A model generated the notes under the pieces. That model saw nothing but the letters and a program-made list of their open reading frames with translations, made no database searches and was not told the DNA's origin. Position numbers and translations under genes: made by a program. From Uruburuella suis (GTDB taxonomy: Bacteria; Pseudomonadota; Gammaproteobacteria; Burkholderiales; Neisseriaceae), in the NCBI RefSeq assembly GCF_004341385.1, contig NZ_SLXE01000011.1:12990-76989 (forward strand): a stretch of 64,000 nucleotides of DNA, written 5' to 3'. The stretch's first letter is position 1; each line of letters opens with the position of its first letter. Shown piece by piece: positions 49,799 to 59,755 of the stretch.

Positions 49799-49828
49799 AG
49801 GCCGTCTGAAAAGATTTTCAGACGGCCT
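49799..49828. terminator. Bidirectional DUS terminator between the symporter and dnaE
   Basis: AGGCCGTCTGAA at 49799-49810 and TTCAGACGGCCT at 49817-49828 extend with A/T runs on both sides and lie between converging stops. Confidence 0.75.
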
Positions 49829-49834
49829 TTTGCT

Positions 49835-52800
49835 TTACCAGCCCACTTGAATCGAGCGCGCGCCCAAAAGGGCTTCGAGGCGGTGAAACAAATCGGCGCT
49901 GGGGCTGATGCTCCAGCGGGCGCCGGGGCGCAAATCGCCGCCGGCCGCTGCGTTGCGATAGCTCAATTGCAGCGGGATGCGGCTGCCTTCTTGGCGGCTG
50001 CTTTCAATCAGCTCGGCCAATGCGCGGATGTCGTGATGCGGTGCCAAGCTGAGGCGCACGCTGCGGGCGAAGCGTTCGCGCGCGGTGGAGAGATCGAGCA
50101 CGCTGTTGGCCATGATGCGCAGCGCATCGCCGCCGCTGTAATCGTCGCGGCTGATTTTGCATTCCATAATCAGCACGCGGTCGGCTTTCAGACGGCCTGC
50201 CGCTTCTTCGAGCACTTGCCCGCTCACCATCACTTCGGCTTGGCCGTTTTGGTCTTCCACGGTGGCAAAGGCGATTTTGCCGCGCCGTCCCATCATGGTG
50301 CGCACGGCGGTAACGAAGCCGGCCACGCGCACATGCTCCTGCGGCTTGAGCTTGTTGAGGCGCAGCGGGGCAAATTGGCGCACTTCGGCGGCAAACGGGC
50401 CAAAAGGGTGGCCGGAAAAGTAAAAGCCGAGCACTTGTTTTTCTTCGGCGAGCTTTTCCGATTCGCTCCATTCGGGCGCATCGGCAAGCTGCACCGGCTC
50501 GATGGCGTCTTCCATCATGTCAAACAAGCCGCCTTGGTTGGCATTGGCCGCTTTTTGTTCGGCGTTGCTCATGGCCAAATCGATGTTGGCCAGAAGCATG
50601 GCGCGATTGGGGTGGATGCTGTCAAACGCGCCGCCGCGTATCAGCGATTCCACGGTGCGTTTGTTGATGTGCGCTTTGCCTACGCGTTCGCAAAAGTCGA
50701 GCAAATCTTGAAACGGCCCGCTTTGCCGTGCGGCCACAATCGCTTCCACCGCCGCTTCGCCCGTGCCTTTCACCGCGCCGAGGGCATAGCGGATTTGGCG
50801 TTGGTTGTTGGGGGTGAAGCGGTAATCGGATTGGTTGATGTCGGGCGGCAGAAATTCGAGGCCGTTGGCGCGCGCGTCGTCGTAAAAAAGCTTGAGTTGG
50901 TCGGTGTTGTCCAATTCGCTCGACATGGTGGCGGCCATAAATTCGGCCGGATAATGCGCTTTGAGCCAGGCGGTTTGGTAGGCCACCAGCGAATAGGCGG
51001 CGGCGTGTGATTTGTTGAAGCCGTAGCCGGCGAATTTTTCCATATAGTCGAAAATTTCGTCGGCTTTTTGCTGGGCAATGCCTTTTTCAGCCGCACCGGC
51101 CACAAAAGTGGCGCGCTGCTTCACCATTTCTTCCACTTTTTTCTTGCCCATGGCGCGGCGCAGCAAATCCGCGCCGCCCAATGTGTAGCCGCCGATCACC
51201 TGCGCCGCCTGCATCACCTGCTCCTGATACACCATAATGCCGTAAGTGGGCGCGAGCACATCGCTCAAAAGCGGGTGCAGGTATTCAAAGCGCGCGCCGT
51301 GCATGCGGTCGATAAAATCGGGTATCAAATCCATCGGCCCCGGGCGGTAGAGCGACACAAAGGCAATAATCTCTTCAAACTGCGTGGGCTTGGCCTTTTG
51401 CAGCATTTTTTTCATGCCGGTGGATTCAAACTGAAACACCGCAGTGGTGTTGGCGGTGGAAAAAATTTTGTAGGCGGCCGCATCATCAAGCGGAATCTGG
51501 CTCACGTCCACTTTTTCGCCGGTGGTTTGGGCGATAAAGTTTTGCGCCATTTCGATAATGGTGAGGTTGCGCAAGCCCAAAAAGTCGAATTTCACCAAGC
51601 CCACGTCTTCCACATCGCCTTTGTCATACATCGACACCGGCGAGGCCGATTCATCGGCCTGATACACGGGGCTGAAATCGGAAATCTTGCCCGGCGCAAT
51701 CAGCACGCCGCCCGCGTGCATGCCCAAGCCGCGGGTGAGGTCTTCGAGCTTTTTGGCCAAATCGATTAATTGGCCGGCATCTTCGTTGTTAATCAGCGTT
51801 TGGATTTCGGGCTCCATTTCCATTGCTTTTTCAAGGCTCACCGGGCGGTTGGCCTCGAGCGGAATCAGCTTGGATAATTTGTCGCACAAACCAAACGGCA
51901 GCTCGAGCACGCGCCCCACATCGCGAATCACGGCTTTGGACGACAAGGTGCCGAAAGTCACAATCTGGCTCACCGCATCGGCGCCGTATTTCTCGCGCAC
52001 ATATTCAATTACGCGGCCGCGGTTGCTCTGGCAGAAATCGATATCGAAGTCGGGCATGGACACGCGCTCGGGATTCAAAAAGCGTTCAAACAGCAGCGCA
52101 TATTCGAGCGGGTCGAGATCGGTAATGTTGAGCGCATAAGCCACAAGCGAGCCTGCGCCCGAGCCGCGCCCCGGCCCCACCGGGCAGCCGTTGTTTTTCG
52201 CCCAGTTGATGAAATCTTGCACGATGAGGAAATAGCCCGGAAAGCCCATTTGAATGATGATTTTCAGCTCGAAATCCAGCCGCGCCTGATATTCGGGCAT
52301 CTGCGCCGCGCGCTCGGCTTCATCGGGGTAAAGTTGCACCATGCGCTCTTGCAGGCCTTGATTGGAAAGCAGGCTCAGATAATCATCGAGCGACATGCCG
52401 TCGGGCGTGGGAAATTGCGGCAGAAAGTTTTTGCCCAGCGTGATGTGGATATTGCAGCGCTTGGCGATTTCCACCGAATTTTGCAGCGCTTCGGGCAAAT
52501 CGGCAAAGCGCTCGGCCATCACCTCGGGCGACACGAAAAACTGGCTCGGCGCAAATTCGTGCGGGCGCTTTTTATCCGCCAACACCCAGCCGCCGGCAAT
52601 GCACACCCGCGCCTCATGCGCTTCGAAATCATCGGGGTTGGAAAACTGCGTCGGATGCGTGGCCACCACCGGCAAATCGAGCGCGGCGGCAATTTGCAGG
52701 CTGCCGGCCACCGAAGTTTCCCATTGCGGCCGCTCGGGCAGCCGCTGCAATTCCAAGTAAAACGCATCGGGAAACCAAGCCGCGTATTTTTGCGCGGCGG

Positions 52801-53263
52801 CTTGGGCGGCTTCTTCGTGGCCGTTGAGCAGATTGGCGCCCACTTCGCCATAATGCGCGCCCGAGAGGCAAATCAGGCCGCTGTTGTCGCCCTCGGCCAG
52901 CCAGCTTTGGCGCAGCTCGGCATGGTCGATATTGCGGTCTTTGCCCACATAAGCGGCGGTGAGCAATTCGCTTAAGCGCAGATAGCCCGCATCGTTTCTC
53001 ACCATCAGCATCGCGCGAAAAGGCTTTTCGGGCGCTTCGGGGTTTTCAATCCACACATCGGCCGAGGCAATCGGCTTGATGCCGGCGCTGCGGCAGGCTT
53101 TGTAGAATTTCACCAAGCCGAAAGTGTTCATCAAATCGCTCACGCCCAGCGCCGGCAGGCCGTAAGCGGCAGCCTGCTTCACCGCTTGCTTGATGCGCAC
53201 GGTGCCGTCGGTGATGGAAAATTCGGTGTGCAGGCGCAGGGGAATGTAAACAGGATCGGTCAT
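49835..53263 (-). CDS. dnaE: DNA polymerase III alpha subunit
   Basis: The replicative polymerase catalytic subunit. The 1142-residue product has an N-terminal PHP domain (LRLHTEFSITDG), GPGRGSGAGS (363-372) and the palm aspartates Asp407 and Asp409 in PDFDIDF. GLGMHAGGVLI, the YRPGPMDLIPDFI block, the helix-hairpin-helix region and a C-terminal OB domain (HVRVAGFVTAVRTMMGRRGK) follow. Length is close to E. coli DnaE (1160). A DUS lies inside near 50186. The start has no strong ribosome site but fits homologues. Confidence 0.97.
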   Translation of the reverse strand: MTDPVYIPLRLHTEFSITDGTVRIKQAVKQAAAYGLPALGVSDLMNTFGLVKFYKACRSAGIKPIASADVWIENPEAPEKPFRAMLMVRNDAGYLRLSELLTAAYVGKDRNIDHAELRQSWLAEGDNSGLICLSGAHYGEVGANLLNGHEEAAQAAAQKYAAWFPDAFYLELQRLPERPQWETSVAGSLQIAAALDLPVVATHPTQFSNPDDFEAHEARVCIAGGWVLADKKRPHEFAPSQFFVSPEVMAERFADLPEALQNSVEIAKRCNIHITLGKNFLPQFPTPDGMSLDDYLSLLSNQGLQERMVQLYPDEAERAAQMPEYQARLDFELKIIIQMGFPGYFLIVQDFINWAKNNGCPVGPGRGSGAGSLVAYALNITDLDPLEYALLFERFLNPERVSMPDFDIDFCQSNRGRVIEYVREKYGADAVSQIVTFGTLSSKAVIRDVGRVLELPFGLCDKLSKLIPLEANRPVSLEKAMEMEPEIQTLINNEDAGQLIDLAKKLEDLTRGLGMHAGGVLIAPGKISDFSPVYQADESASPVSMYDKGDVEDVGLVKFDFLGLRNLTIIEMAQNFIAQTTGEKVDVSQIPLDDAAAYKIFSTANTTAVFQFESTGMKKMLQKAKPTQFEEIIAFVSLYRPGPMDLIPDFIDRMHGARFEYLHPLLSDVLAPTYGIMVYQEQVMQAAQVIGGYTLGGADLLRRAMGKKKVEEMVKQRATFVAGAAEKGIAQQKADEIFDYMEKFAGYGFNKSHAAAYSLVAYQTAWLKAHYPAEFMAATMSSELDNTDQLKLFYDDARANGLEFLPPDINQSDYRFTPNNQRQIRYALGAVKGTGEAAVEAIVAARQSGPFQDLLDFCERVGKAHINKRTVESLIRGGAFDSIHPNRAMLLANIDLAMSNAEQKAANANQGGLFDMMEDAIEPVQLADAPEWSESEKLAEEKQVLGFYFSGHPFGPFAAEVRQFAPLRLNKLKPQEHVRVAGFVTAVRTMMGRRGKIAFATVEDQNGQAEVMVSGQVLEEAAGRLKADRVLIMECKISRDDYSGGDALRIMANSVLDLSTARERFARSVRLSLAPHHDIRALAELIESSRQEGSRIPLQLSYRNAAAGGDLRPGARWSISPSADLFHRLEALLGARSIQVGW

Positions 53264-53318
53264 GGCGGGGCTGTGTGAAAAAGCAAAACGCTATTGTAAC
53301 AGGTTTCGTTTGCAGGGC

Positions 53319-53347
53319 AGGCCGTCTGAAGTTTTTTCAGACGGCCT
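53319..53347 (-). terminator. DUS-pair terminator of the TonB receptor gene
   Basis: AGGCCGTCTGAA at 53319-53330 and TTCAGACGGCCT at 53336-53347, between the receptor stop and dnaE. Confidence 0.6.
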
Positions 53348-53413
53348 TTAAGCAACAGACAAACCGCAACCGCACATGTGTTTTCGAGCCGGCGGCCCGG
53401 CTTTCAGACGGCC

Positions 53414-55600
53414 TTAAAAAGTATAGCGCAGCCCCACATTGAAATGGCGGCCGGGTGCGGTGAAGGCGTCGGCATTGGTGGCGTTGAAAGAAGAGGGAAC
53501 GTCGCGGCCGAGCGATTGGTCGAAGCTGCCTGCATAAGTGCTGCGGGCGGCCAAGTAGGAAATGTCGCCCCAATCCCAATATTTTTGGTTGAAGAGGTTG
53601 GCTACGCCGGCCGAGAGGCTGAGCTTTTTGGTGGGACGCCAATAAGCGCCCACATCCACCAAGGTATAGTGGCGGGTGGGGTTATACATATTGCCGCTGA
53701 TTTGATCGGATGATTTGCCGTTGGCGCGGGTGAGCAGCACATTGCCGCCCCAGCGTTCGGTGTCGTAGGCGGCGCCCAGTTGCAGCTTGAGCGGCAAAAT
53801 GCTGTTGATGGGCTGCTTGCCGCCGTTGTTGTCGCCGCTGCCATCGGTGTCGGCGCTGTTTTTGGTGTAGCCGCGGGCGAAGGCGAGATTGCCGTTGAGC
53901 GTCCAGCGTGGGGCGAATTTCCATGCGGCCTGCATTTCGGCACCGTAAATGCGCGCGCGGTCGAAGTTGTGGTATTGAATCAGCCACAATTGGCGGCCGG
54001 GAATGTAGGTTTGCTGGGTTTTGTAGTCGATAAAGTTTTTATAGAGGTTGTTGAAGGCGGCCAGCCGGTATTCAACGGTGCCGGTGTTGCCGCGCACGCC
54101 TATTTCGAAGTTGTCGGCATATTCGGGCTTGAGCCGTGCATTGCCGATAATCGAGTAAACATTATTGATGCCCCAAGAGCTGGAGATTTGCTGGGAAGAC
54201 GGGGCATGAAAGCCGCGCGAATATTGGGCATAAGGCTGAAAGGCGGCGGAATGTTTCCACACAGCGCCGATGCGCGGGCTCAGTGCGTAGCGGTGTTGTT
54301 TTTGCACCTGGGCAATGTCGCTGCTGATTTGTTGGTAGTCGGCTGCATCGGGGCTGAGTTGATAATAGTCGGCGCGCAGACCCGGTTGCAGCAGCCAGGT
54401 TTCGAAATCAATGTTGCCATCGGCATAAAGGGCGGCGGTGGTGCGCACGGTGTCGGCGGAGGGGTCGTGTATCGGGCTGAAGGGGCTGTTGGCGGCAGGC
54501 GTTTGCACGGCATCGTAGCGTAAATCGTGACGGGCAAATTGCAGGCCGTAGCGCCAATCTTGATTCAGACGGCCGGTATTGATGTGGCTGAGCGCTTCGC
54601 TGCGCACGCCCCACACAAGGTCGCGGGCGGCACCGGTGTCGGTGCGCGCGCTGCGGCTGTTGCTGCGTTGGCGCAGATTGTCGGTGCGGCTGTCTTGCCA
54701 GTAGATTTGGCTGTCGATTTGCTGCAAATGCCCCTCTTCGCTTTGGTAGCGGTGTGCCAGCGAGAGGCGGTTGCGGGTTTGGCTGTCGCGGGTGCGGTCT
54801 TCCGTGTAAGTGCCCAGCTGCGAGCGCTGATCCAGCCATTGATGGCGGCGCAAATGCTCGCCGGTGAGGCTCAGGCGGTGTTCGGGTGCAATCTGGAAAT
54901 GGTGTTTGGTGAGGAAATAGCGGCTGTTGTAGTCTTGCGGGTCGGCTTCAGTGCGGCTTTGGCCGTCGCCGCCCACATGGCCGCGGGTTTCGGTTTCGTG
55001 GCCGAGGCGGTAAGTGCCCATTAGCATACCCTGCCAAATGCCGGTGCTTGCTGCTGCGCCGCCGCCGATATGGCGGCTGCTGTCGGCACTTTGATAGCCG
55101 CTTTGCACATAGGCGCCGAAATTTTCGTTTTGCAGCACATCGGCCGGCTCCAGTGTTTTAAACTGCACCGAGCCGGCCAGCCCTTCGGCTTCGGCGCCGC
55201 GCGCGATGGTGGTGGCACGCAAGGCGGTGGGTTCGATAAAATTACCGCGCCCGAAAGCGAGCCCGGCTGAGGCGAAAATCCGGCTTTCCTGCGCTTCGGG
55301 CAGGGGAATGCCGTCCATGCTCATGCCCACGCGGTTGCCGCTCAGGCCGCGGATATTCACCGAATCATTGCCTTGGCGGGTGCGCTGCAAGGCGCTCACG
55401 GCCACGCCGGGCTGGTTTTTCAGCAAGGCTTTCAAATCGGCAGGTTGCTCGCGCTCGATTTGTGCGGCACCGATTTCGCTTACCGTGCGCGCAGGCGCGG
55501 TGGCCTGCACATTGACGGTGGGCAGCTCGATGGCGGTGTCGGCGGCATAAAGGGTGCTGCTGCAGGTGGCAAGAACGAAAGAGAGTCGGGTGAGTTGCAT
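53414..55600 (-). CDS. TonB-dependent receptor, hemoglobin/heme type
   Basis: The 728-residue outer membrane protein has a signal peptide, a TonB box-like IELPTVNVQA, a plug domain (about 35-160, VNIRGLSGNRVGMSMDGIPL) and a 22-strand barrel. Barrel marks include SRGFHAPSSQQI, a C-terminal NLFNQKYWDWGDI and the terminal Phe. The pattern is that of the TonB-dependent hemoglobin/transferrin/lactoferrin receptor group, so heme or hemoglobin uptake is the most likely job. The ligand cannot be proved. A 7-1-7 inverted repeat resembling a Fur box (55642-55656) lies upstream, consistent with iron control. Confidence 0.87.
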   Translation of the reverse strand: MQLTRLSFVLATCSSTLYAADTAIELPTVNVQATAPARTVSEIGAAQIEREQPADLKALLKNQPGVAVSALQRTRQGNDSVNIRGLSGNRVGMSMDGIPLPEAQESRIFASAGLAFGRGNFIEPTALRATTIARGAEAEGLAGSVQFKTLEPADVLQNENFGAYVQSGYQSADSSRHIGGGAAASTGIWQGMLMGTYRLGHETETRGHVGGDGQSRTEADPQDYNSRYFLTKHHFQIAPEHRLSLTGEHLRRHQWLDQRSQLGTYTEDRTRDSQTRNRLSLAHRYQSEEGHLQQIDSQIYWQDSRTDNLRQRSNSRSARTDTGAARDLVWGVRSEALSHINTGRLNQDWRYGLQFARHDLRYDAVQTPAANSPFSPIHDPSADTVRTTAALYADGNIDFETWLLQPGLRADYYQLSPDAADYQQISSDIAQVQKQHRYALSPRIGAVWKHSAAFQPYAQYSRGFHAPSSQQISSSWGINNVYSIIGNARLKPEYADNFEIGVRGNTGTVEYRLAAFNNLYKNFIDYKTQQTYIPGRQLWLIQYHNFDRARIYGAEMQAAWKFAPRWTLNGNLAFARGYTKNSADTDGSGDNNGGKQPINSILPLKLQLGAAYDTERWGGNVLLTRANGKSSDQISGNMYNPTRHYTLVDVGAYWRPTKKLSLSAGVANLFNQKYWDWGDISYLAARSTYAGSFDQSLGRDVPSSFNATNADAFTAPGRHFNVGLRYTF

Positions 55601-55641
55601 CGGGTTTCCGTGTGTGTATTGTTTTAAAGTGCCGATATTAT

Positions 55642-55656
55642 AAATAATAATTATTT
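55642..55656 (-). promoter_or_regulatory. Candidate Fur box
   Basis: AAATAATAATTATTT is a perfect 7-1-7 inverted repeat sharing TAATnATTA with the Fur consensus, 42 bases upstream of the TonB receptor start. Confidence 0.5.
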
Positions 55657-55800
55657 TTATTCAATGTAATATTTTTGAGAGCGGCGGCAATTTTTTCAGA
55701 CGGCCTTGTGCGCACGCACCGCTTGGCCGAATTCTGCTAAAATTGCGCTCCGATTATCCGGCCGCCGATACAGGCCGTCTGAAAGCCCAATAGCCCGCAA

Positions 55801-57666
55801 ATGAATATTTTTTATGAAGAATCCGGCCAATTCAAAGTGGCCGCCGTGGTGCAGAAAAACGATGCCACTTATCAGGTCGACACCCAACACGGCAAGCGCA
55901 CCAAGGTGAAAGCCAATAATGTATTTGCCGAATTCGAGATGCCGATGGCTGATTTTCTGGAAAAAGCCCAAGCCGAAGCGGCCGAAATCGACACCGATTT
56001 GCTGTGGGAAGTGTGCGGCGAAGCCGAATTTTCCGCCACCGCCATTGCGGAAGACTATTTCGGCCATGCGCCGAGCCAAATCGAGCTGGCCGCCACGCTG
56101 ATGGCGCTTTATGGCGCGCCGATGTATTTCTATAAAAAAGCCAAAGGCGTGTTTAAAGCCGCGCCGGAAGAAACGCTCAAGCAGGCTTTGGCCGCCATCG
56201 AGCGCAAAAAGCAGCAAGATGCGCAAATCGAAGCGTGGGCGGCCGAGCTTCAGCAAGGCGGCCTGCCCGCCGAAATCGGCGCCGATTTGAAAACCATTCT
56301 GCACGCGCCCGACAAACAAACGCTCACTTATAAAGCCTTCACCAAAGCGGCCGATGCCATGAAGCTCTCGCCCCTAGCTTTGGCGCAGCAAAGCGGCGGC
56401 GTGGCTTCGATTCCGCAATATTTGCGCGACGGCTTCGAAATGAAATATTTTCCGCGCGGCATTGCCTTTGCCGATTTGCCCGTGCCCGCTTTGGCTGATT
56501 TGCCCCGCGCCGAAGTGGAAGCCTTCTCAATTGACGATGACGCCACCACCGAAGTGGACGATGCCTTGAGCCTCACCGATTTGGCCGGCGGCGGCAAACG
56601 CGTGGGCATACACATTGCCGCACCCGCGCTGGCCATCGCGCCCGGCAGCGACATGGAAAAAACCATCGCTGAGCGCCAAAGCACCGTGTATTTCCCCGGC
56701 GACAAAATCACCATGCTGCCCGAGAATTGGATCGCCGCCTTCAGCCTCGATGCCGGCGGCTACCGCCCCGCTGTGAGCATTTATTTCGATGTGGATGCCG
56801 ATTTCAACGTCAGCGCGCCGGGGTGCAAAATCGAAGCGGTAAACATCGTGGAAAACCTGCGCATTCAGGCCATCGAGCCGCATTTCAATGCCCAAAGCGG
56901 CCTAGATGCCGAGGGCGCAGCCCTGTTTGCCCACCACCGCGATTTGATTTGGTTTTACCAATTGGCCATCGCCCGCCAAAAAGCGCGCGGCAAATACGAG
57001 CCTGAGCGCGCCGCACAATATGATTACAGCATCGAATTGGCTTCAGACGGCCTGGTTTCCGTGGCCCGGCGCGAGCGCGGTTCGCCCATCGACACCTTGG
57101 TGAGCGAAATGATGATTCTGGCCAACAGCACTTGGGCCCAAATGCTCGACCAAGCCGGTCTGCCCGGCCTTTTCCGCGTGCAGCCCGCGGGCAAAGTGCG
57201 CATGAGCACCCAATCCGAGCCGCATATCGGCATGGGCGTGCAGCATTACGGCTGGTTTACCTCGCCGCTGCGCCGCGCCGCCGACTACATCAACCAAAAG
57301 CAGATCATCAGCCTGATTGACCCGCAAGCCGCGCCGCTTTATCAGAAAAACGATGCCGATTTATTCGCCGCGCTGCGCGATTTCGACACCGCCTATTCGG
57401 CCTATGCCGATTTCCAGCGCCAAATGGAAGCCTATTGGAGCTTGGTTTACTTGCAGCAGCAAGGCATTAAAGAATTAACCGCCACGCTTTTGAAAGACGA
57501 TTTGGTGCGCATCGACGGCCTGCCCATGGTGGCGCGCGCCAGCGGCATTCCGTTTGACGCTCTGCCGCGCTCGCAAATGAAAGTGGCCGTGGCCGAAGTG
57601 GATGCCGACAAGCAGTTTATCGCACTCAATTATCTGAAAGCCGTGGCACCGCCGAATGCCGCGTGA
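55801..57666 (+). CDS. RNase II/R-family exoribonuclease
   Basis: The 621-residue protein contains an RNB catalytic domain starting near residue 240 with SIDDDATTEVDDALS, whose aspartates bind the metal ions, then IHIAAPALAIAPGSDME. GMGVQHYGWFTSPLRRAADYIN is the conserved C-terminal RNB block with the RNA-gripping arginines. The N-terminal 200 residues differ from the cold-shock domains of E. coli RNase II and R, a layout common in beta-proteobacterial VacB-like proteins. It degrades RNA 3' to 5'. A DUS lies in the coding sequence near 57042. Confidence 0.9.
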   Translation: MNIFYEESGQFKVAAVVQKNDATYQVDTQHGKRTKVKANNVFAEFEMPMADFLEKAQAEAAEIDTDLLWEVCGEAEFSATAIAEDYFGHAPSQIELAATLMALYGAPMYFYKKAKGVFKAAPEETLKQALAAIERKKQQDAQIEAWAAELQQGGLPAEIGADLKTILHAPDKQTLTYKAFTKAADAMKLSPLALAQQSGGVASIPQYLRDGFEMKYFPRGIAFADLPVPALADLPRAEVEAFSIDDDATTEVDDALSLTDLAGGGKRVGIHIAAPALAIAPGSDMEKTIAERQSTVYFPGDKITMLPENWIAAFSLDAGGYRPAVSIYFDVDADFNVSAPGCKIEAVNIVENLRIQAIEPHFNAQSGLDAEGAALFAHHRDLIWFYQLAIARQKARGKYEPERAAQYDYSIELASDGLVSVARRERGSPIDTLVSEMMILANSTWAQMLDQAGLPGLFRVQPAGKVRMSTQSEPHIGMGVQHYGWFTSPLRRAADYINQKQIISLIDPQAAPLYQKNDADLFAALRDFDTAYSAYADFQRQMEAYWSLVYLQQQGIKELTATLLKDDLVRIDGLPMVARASGIPFDALPRSQMKVAVAEVDADKQFIALNYLKAVAPPNAA

Positions 57667-58007
57667 GAGGGTGAAACAAAGGCCGTCTGAAACCCTTTTC
57701 AGACGGCCTTTGTTCTGCTTTCAGCTTGACAAGTTTCCTGCATCACTCTATGATTAACACTAATAACCCCCCCTTCTCTGAGAAGCCAAAGGCTGGTGCA
57801 GTACAGAGTTGGGGGCTTTCTTTTTTTAGCTTGATTCACCTCTTCCACAGCTGCCAACGTTCCAGATCCATACCATCAGGAATGCCGAAGCGCTTGAGAT
57901 TTACCCTTGAATTGTAAATTCAAGTTGAAAACCGATATTACGCCCCGCCCACCAATATCTTCTATAATCCCCGATATTCCTATCAAACTTCAAACAGAAA
58001 ACCCTCC
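57667..58007. other. Intergenic stretch with a possible gene fragment
   Basis: After a DUS terminator, a minus-strand frame at 57836-57907 reads RVNLKRFGIPDGMDLERWQL then WKR and stop, which looks like the end of a lost protein gene. I recognise no family. A C7 tract lies near 57768. Otherwise nothing is seen. Confidence 0.4.
57680..57709 (+). terminator. DUS-pair terminator of the RNase gene
   Basis: ACAAAGGCCGTCTGAAA and its complement form a stem with a short loop, about 13 bases after the stop. Confidence 0.75.
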
Positions 58008-58904
58008 ATGCAAAAACCGGAAACCCTATCCCTAGTCACCCACGCACTCGACACCTGGCAGGCGCAGCTGTGGCGTGCGTTGCCGGATATGGTGTCGGCG
58101 CTGATTGTGCTGCTGATTTTTTATGTGCTGGCGCGGCTGCTGCGCCGGGCGGCGGTGCGGGTGTATGCGCGGCTGTTTCCGCATAATAAAACGGGCAAGC
58201 TGGTGGGCTCGGTGGTGTATGGGGCGATGTGTTTTTCGGGTGTGGTGCTGGCGCTGGAAATTTTGAATTTGGCCAGCTTTATCACACATATGCTGGCCGG
58301 CGCGGGCATTATCGGCATTATTGCGGGCTTTGCGCTGAAAGATGTGGCTTCTAATGCGTTTGCCGGCTTTTTGCTCAAATCGCAGCGGCCTTTTGAGGTG
58401 GGGCAATGGGTGAACATCAGCCAATATGTGGGCACGGTGCAGGAAATCGGGCTGGTCACCACGGCGGTGCAAACCATTGAGGGGCAGATGGCTTATGTGC
58501 CCAACCAGTTGGTGTATAACGGGGTGTTTTTGAATTATTCAACGTTGGGCAAATGGCGGATTACGCTTTCCAGCGGCGTGTCTTACGGCGATGATCTGGC
58601 GCATGTGCAAAGCGTGGCGCTCGCGGCGGTGAAGGGCTTGGATTGTGTGGTGGATAAAGAGGATATAGCGTTTTATTTCACCGATATCGGCGATTCGGCT
58701 TATTTGTTTCAAATTTGGTTTTGGATTGATTTTCAGCAATATCCGCATTATATGCAGGCCAAAAGCGAGGTGATTATGCAGCTGAAACAGGCGTTTGCCG
58801 AGGCGGATATTGATATTGCCTATAATGTGACCACGCTGGATTTCGGCGTGAAAGGCGGGGTGAATCTGTTTGACAAGGCGGTGCAGGTGCGCGATGTGCA
58901 ATGA
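58008..58904 (+). CDS. Small-conductance mechanosensitive channel, MscS family
   Basis: The 298-residue protein has three predicted membrane helices (about 25-50, 65-90, 95-125), the last being the Gly/Ala-rich pore helix AGAGIIGIIAGFALKDVASNAFAG. A beta domain with RPFEVGQWVNI and GTVQEIGLVTTAVQT follows. These channels open under membrane tension and release solutes during osmotic downshock. Length is like E. coli MscS (286). It converges on the SDR gene. Confidence 0.93.
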   Translation: MQKPETLSLVTHALDTWQAQLWRALPDMVSALIVLLIFYVLARLLRRAAVRVYARLFPHNKTGKLVGSVVYGAMCFSGVVLALEILNLASFITHMLAGAGIIGIIAGFALKDVASNAFAGFLLKSQRPFEVGQWVNISQYVGTVQEIGLVTTAVQTIEGQMAYVPNQLVYNGVFLNYSTLGKWRITLSSGVSYGDDLAHVQSVALAAVKGLDCVVDKEDIAFYFTDIGDSAYLFQIWFWIDFQQYPHYMQAKSEVIMQLKQAFAEADIDIAYNVTTLDFGVKGGVNLFDKAVQVRDVQ

Positions 58905-58922
58905 TGTGTGAATAAAAATGAA

Positions 58923-58962
58923 AGGCCGTCTGAAAAGGGTTTTATGCCCATTCAGACGGCCT
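58923..58962. terminator. Bidirectional DUS terminator mscS/SDR
   Basis: AGGCCGTCTGAA at 58923-58934 faces TTCAGACGGCCT at 58951-58962, with AAA and TTT flanks, between converging genes. Confidence 0.65.
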
Positions 58963-58987
58963 TTTCCATATTTGATTATTCTGTGGC

Positions 58988-59755
58988 TCACAACAAAGCT
59001 TCCGGCGATTCCGGCAAAATCTGGCCGCCGTCCACCACCAGCGCCTGCCCGGTGATGTAGGCGTTTTCGCGGGCGGCGAAAAAGGCGGCGGCGTAGCCGA
59101 TGTCTTCGGGGCGGCCGAGGGTGTGGGTGGGAATGGCGGCCTTCATTTGCTCAAGATAGGTGTCGCCTTGCGCTTGCAGGCCTTCGGTGAGGATGTTGCC
59201 GGGCTGGATGGCGTTGATGGTGATGCCGTGGCGGGCGTATTCGAGGGCGGCGCTGCGCATAAAGCCGAGTTGGCCGGCTTTGCTGGCACCGTAATGCGCC
59301 CAGCCGGGAAAGCCGGTGATGGGGCCGGTGATGGATGAAGTGATGATGATGCGGCCGTAGCCTTGCGGTTTCATTTGCAGCAAGGCCGCCTGCACCATAA
59401 AAAACATGCCTTTGAGGTTGACGTTTTGCATGGTGTCCCAGTCGGCTTCGGTCATGTGTTCCAAATCGGCTTGCGGGAAAATGCCGGTGTTGGCGCACAA
59501 AATGTCCACACGCCCGTATTGCTGCACCACTTGCGCAATCAGGCGGCGGCAGTCGGCTTGGCGGGTGACGTCGAGCGGGTAAAAGTCGGCACCCAACGCT
59601 TGGGCGGTGGCTTGGCCGGCGGCTTCGTCGATGTCGGCCACCACCACAGTGGCACCGGCCTGCCGCAGCACGGCGGCAATGCCTTTGCCGATGCCTTTGG
59701 CGGCACCGGTAACGATGGCGATTTGGTCTTGCAGGCTGAATAAGGGCAGGTTCAT
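58988..59755 (-). CDS. Classical short-chain dehydrogenase/reductase (FabG-like)
   Basis: The 255-residue protein has all classical SDR features: TGAAKGIG cofactor loop (16-23), CANTG (88-92), the catalytic Ser in TSSITG (about 140) and Tyr155-Lys159 in HYGASKAG. AAGGAG lies 7 bases before the ATG. The sequence DLEHMTEADWDTMQNVNLKGMF is like 3-oxoacyl-ACP reductases and sugar-alcohol dehydrogenases. It is not next to fatty acid genes, so the substrate is open. Confidence 0.9.
   Translation of the reverse strand: MNLPLFSLQDQIAIVTGAAKGIGKGIAAVLRQAGATVVVADIDEAAGQATAQALGADFYPLDVTRQADCRRLIAQVVQQYGRVDILCANTGIFPQADLEHMTEADWDTMQNVNLKGMFFMVQAALLQMKPQGYGRIIITSSITGPITGFPGWAHYGASKAGQLGFMRSAALEYARHGITINAIQPGNILTEGLQAQGDTYLEQMKAAIPTHTLGRPEDIGYAAAFFAARENAYITGQALVVDGGQILPESPEALL

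Noticed and set aside
57765..57772. A C7 tract as a phase-variable promoter spacer
   Set aside because: It lies in a gap 235 bases from the nearest start and no promoter elements flank it.
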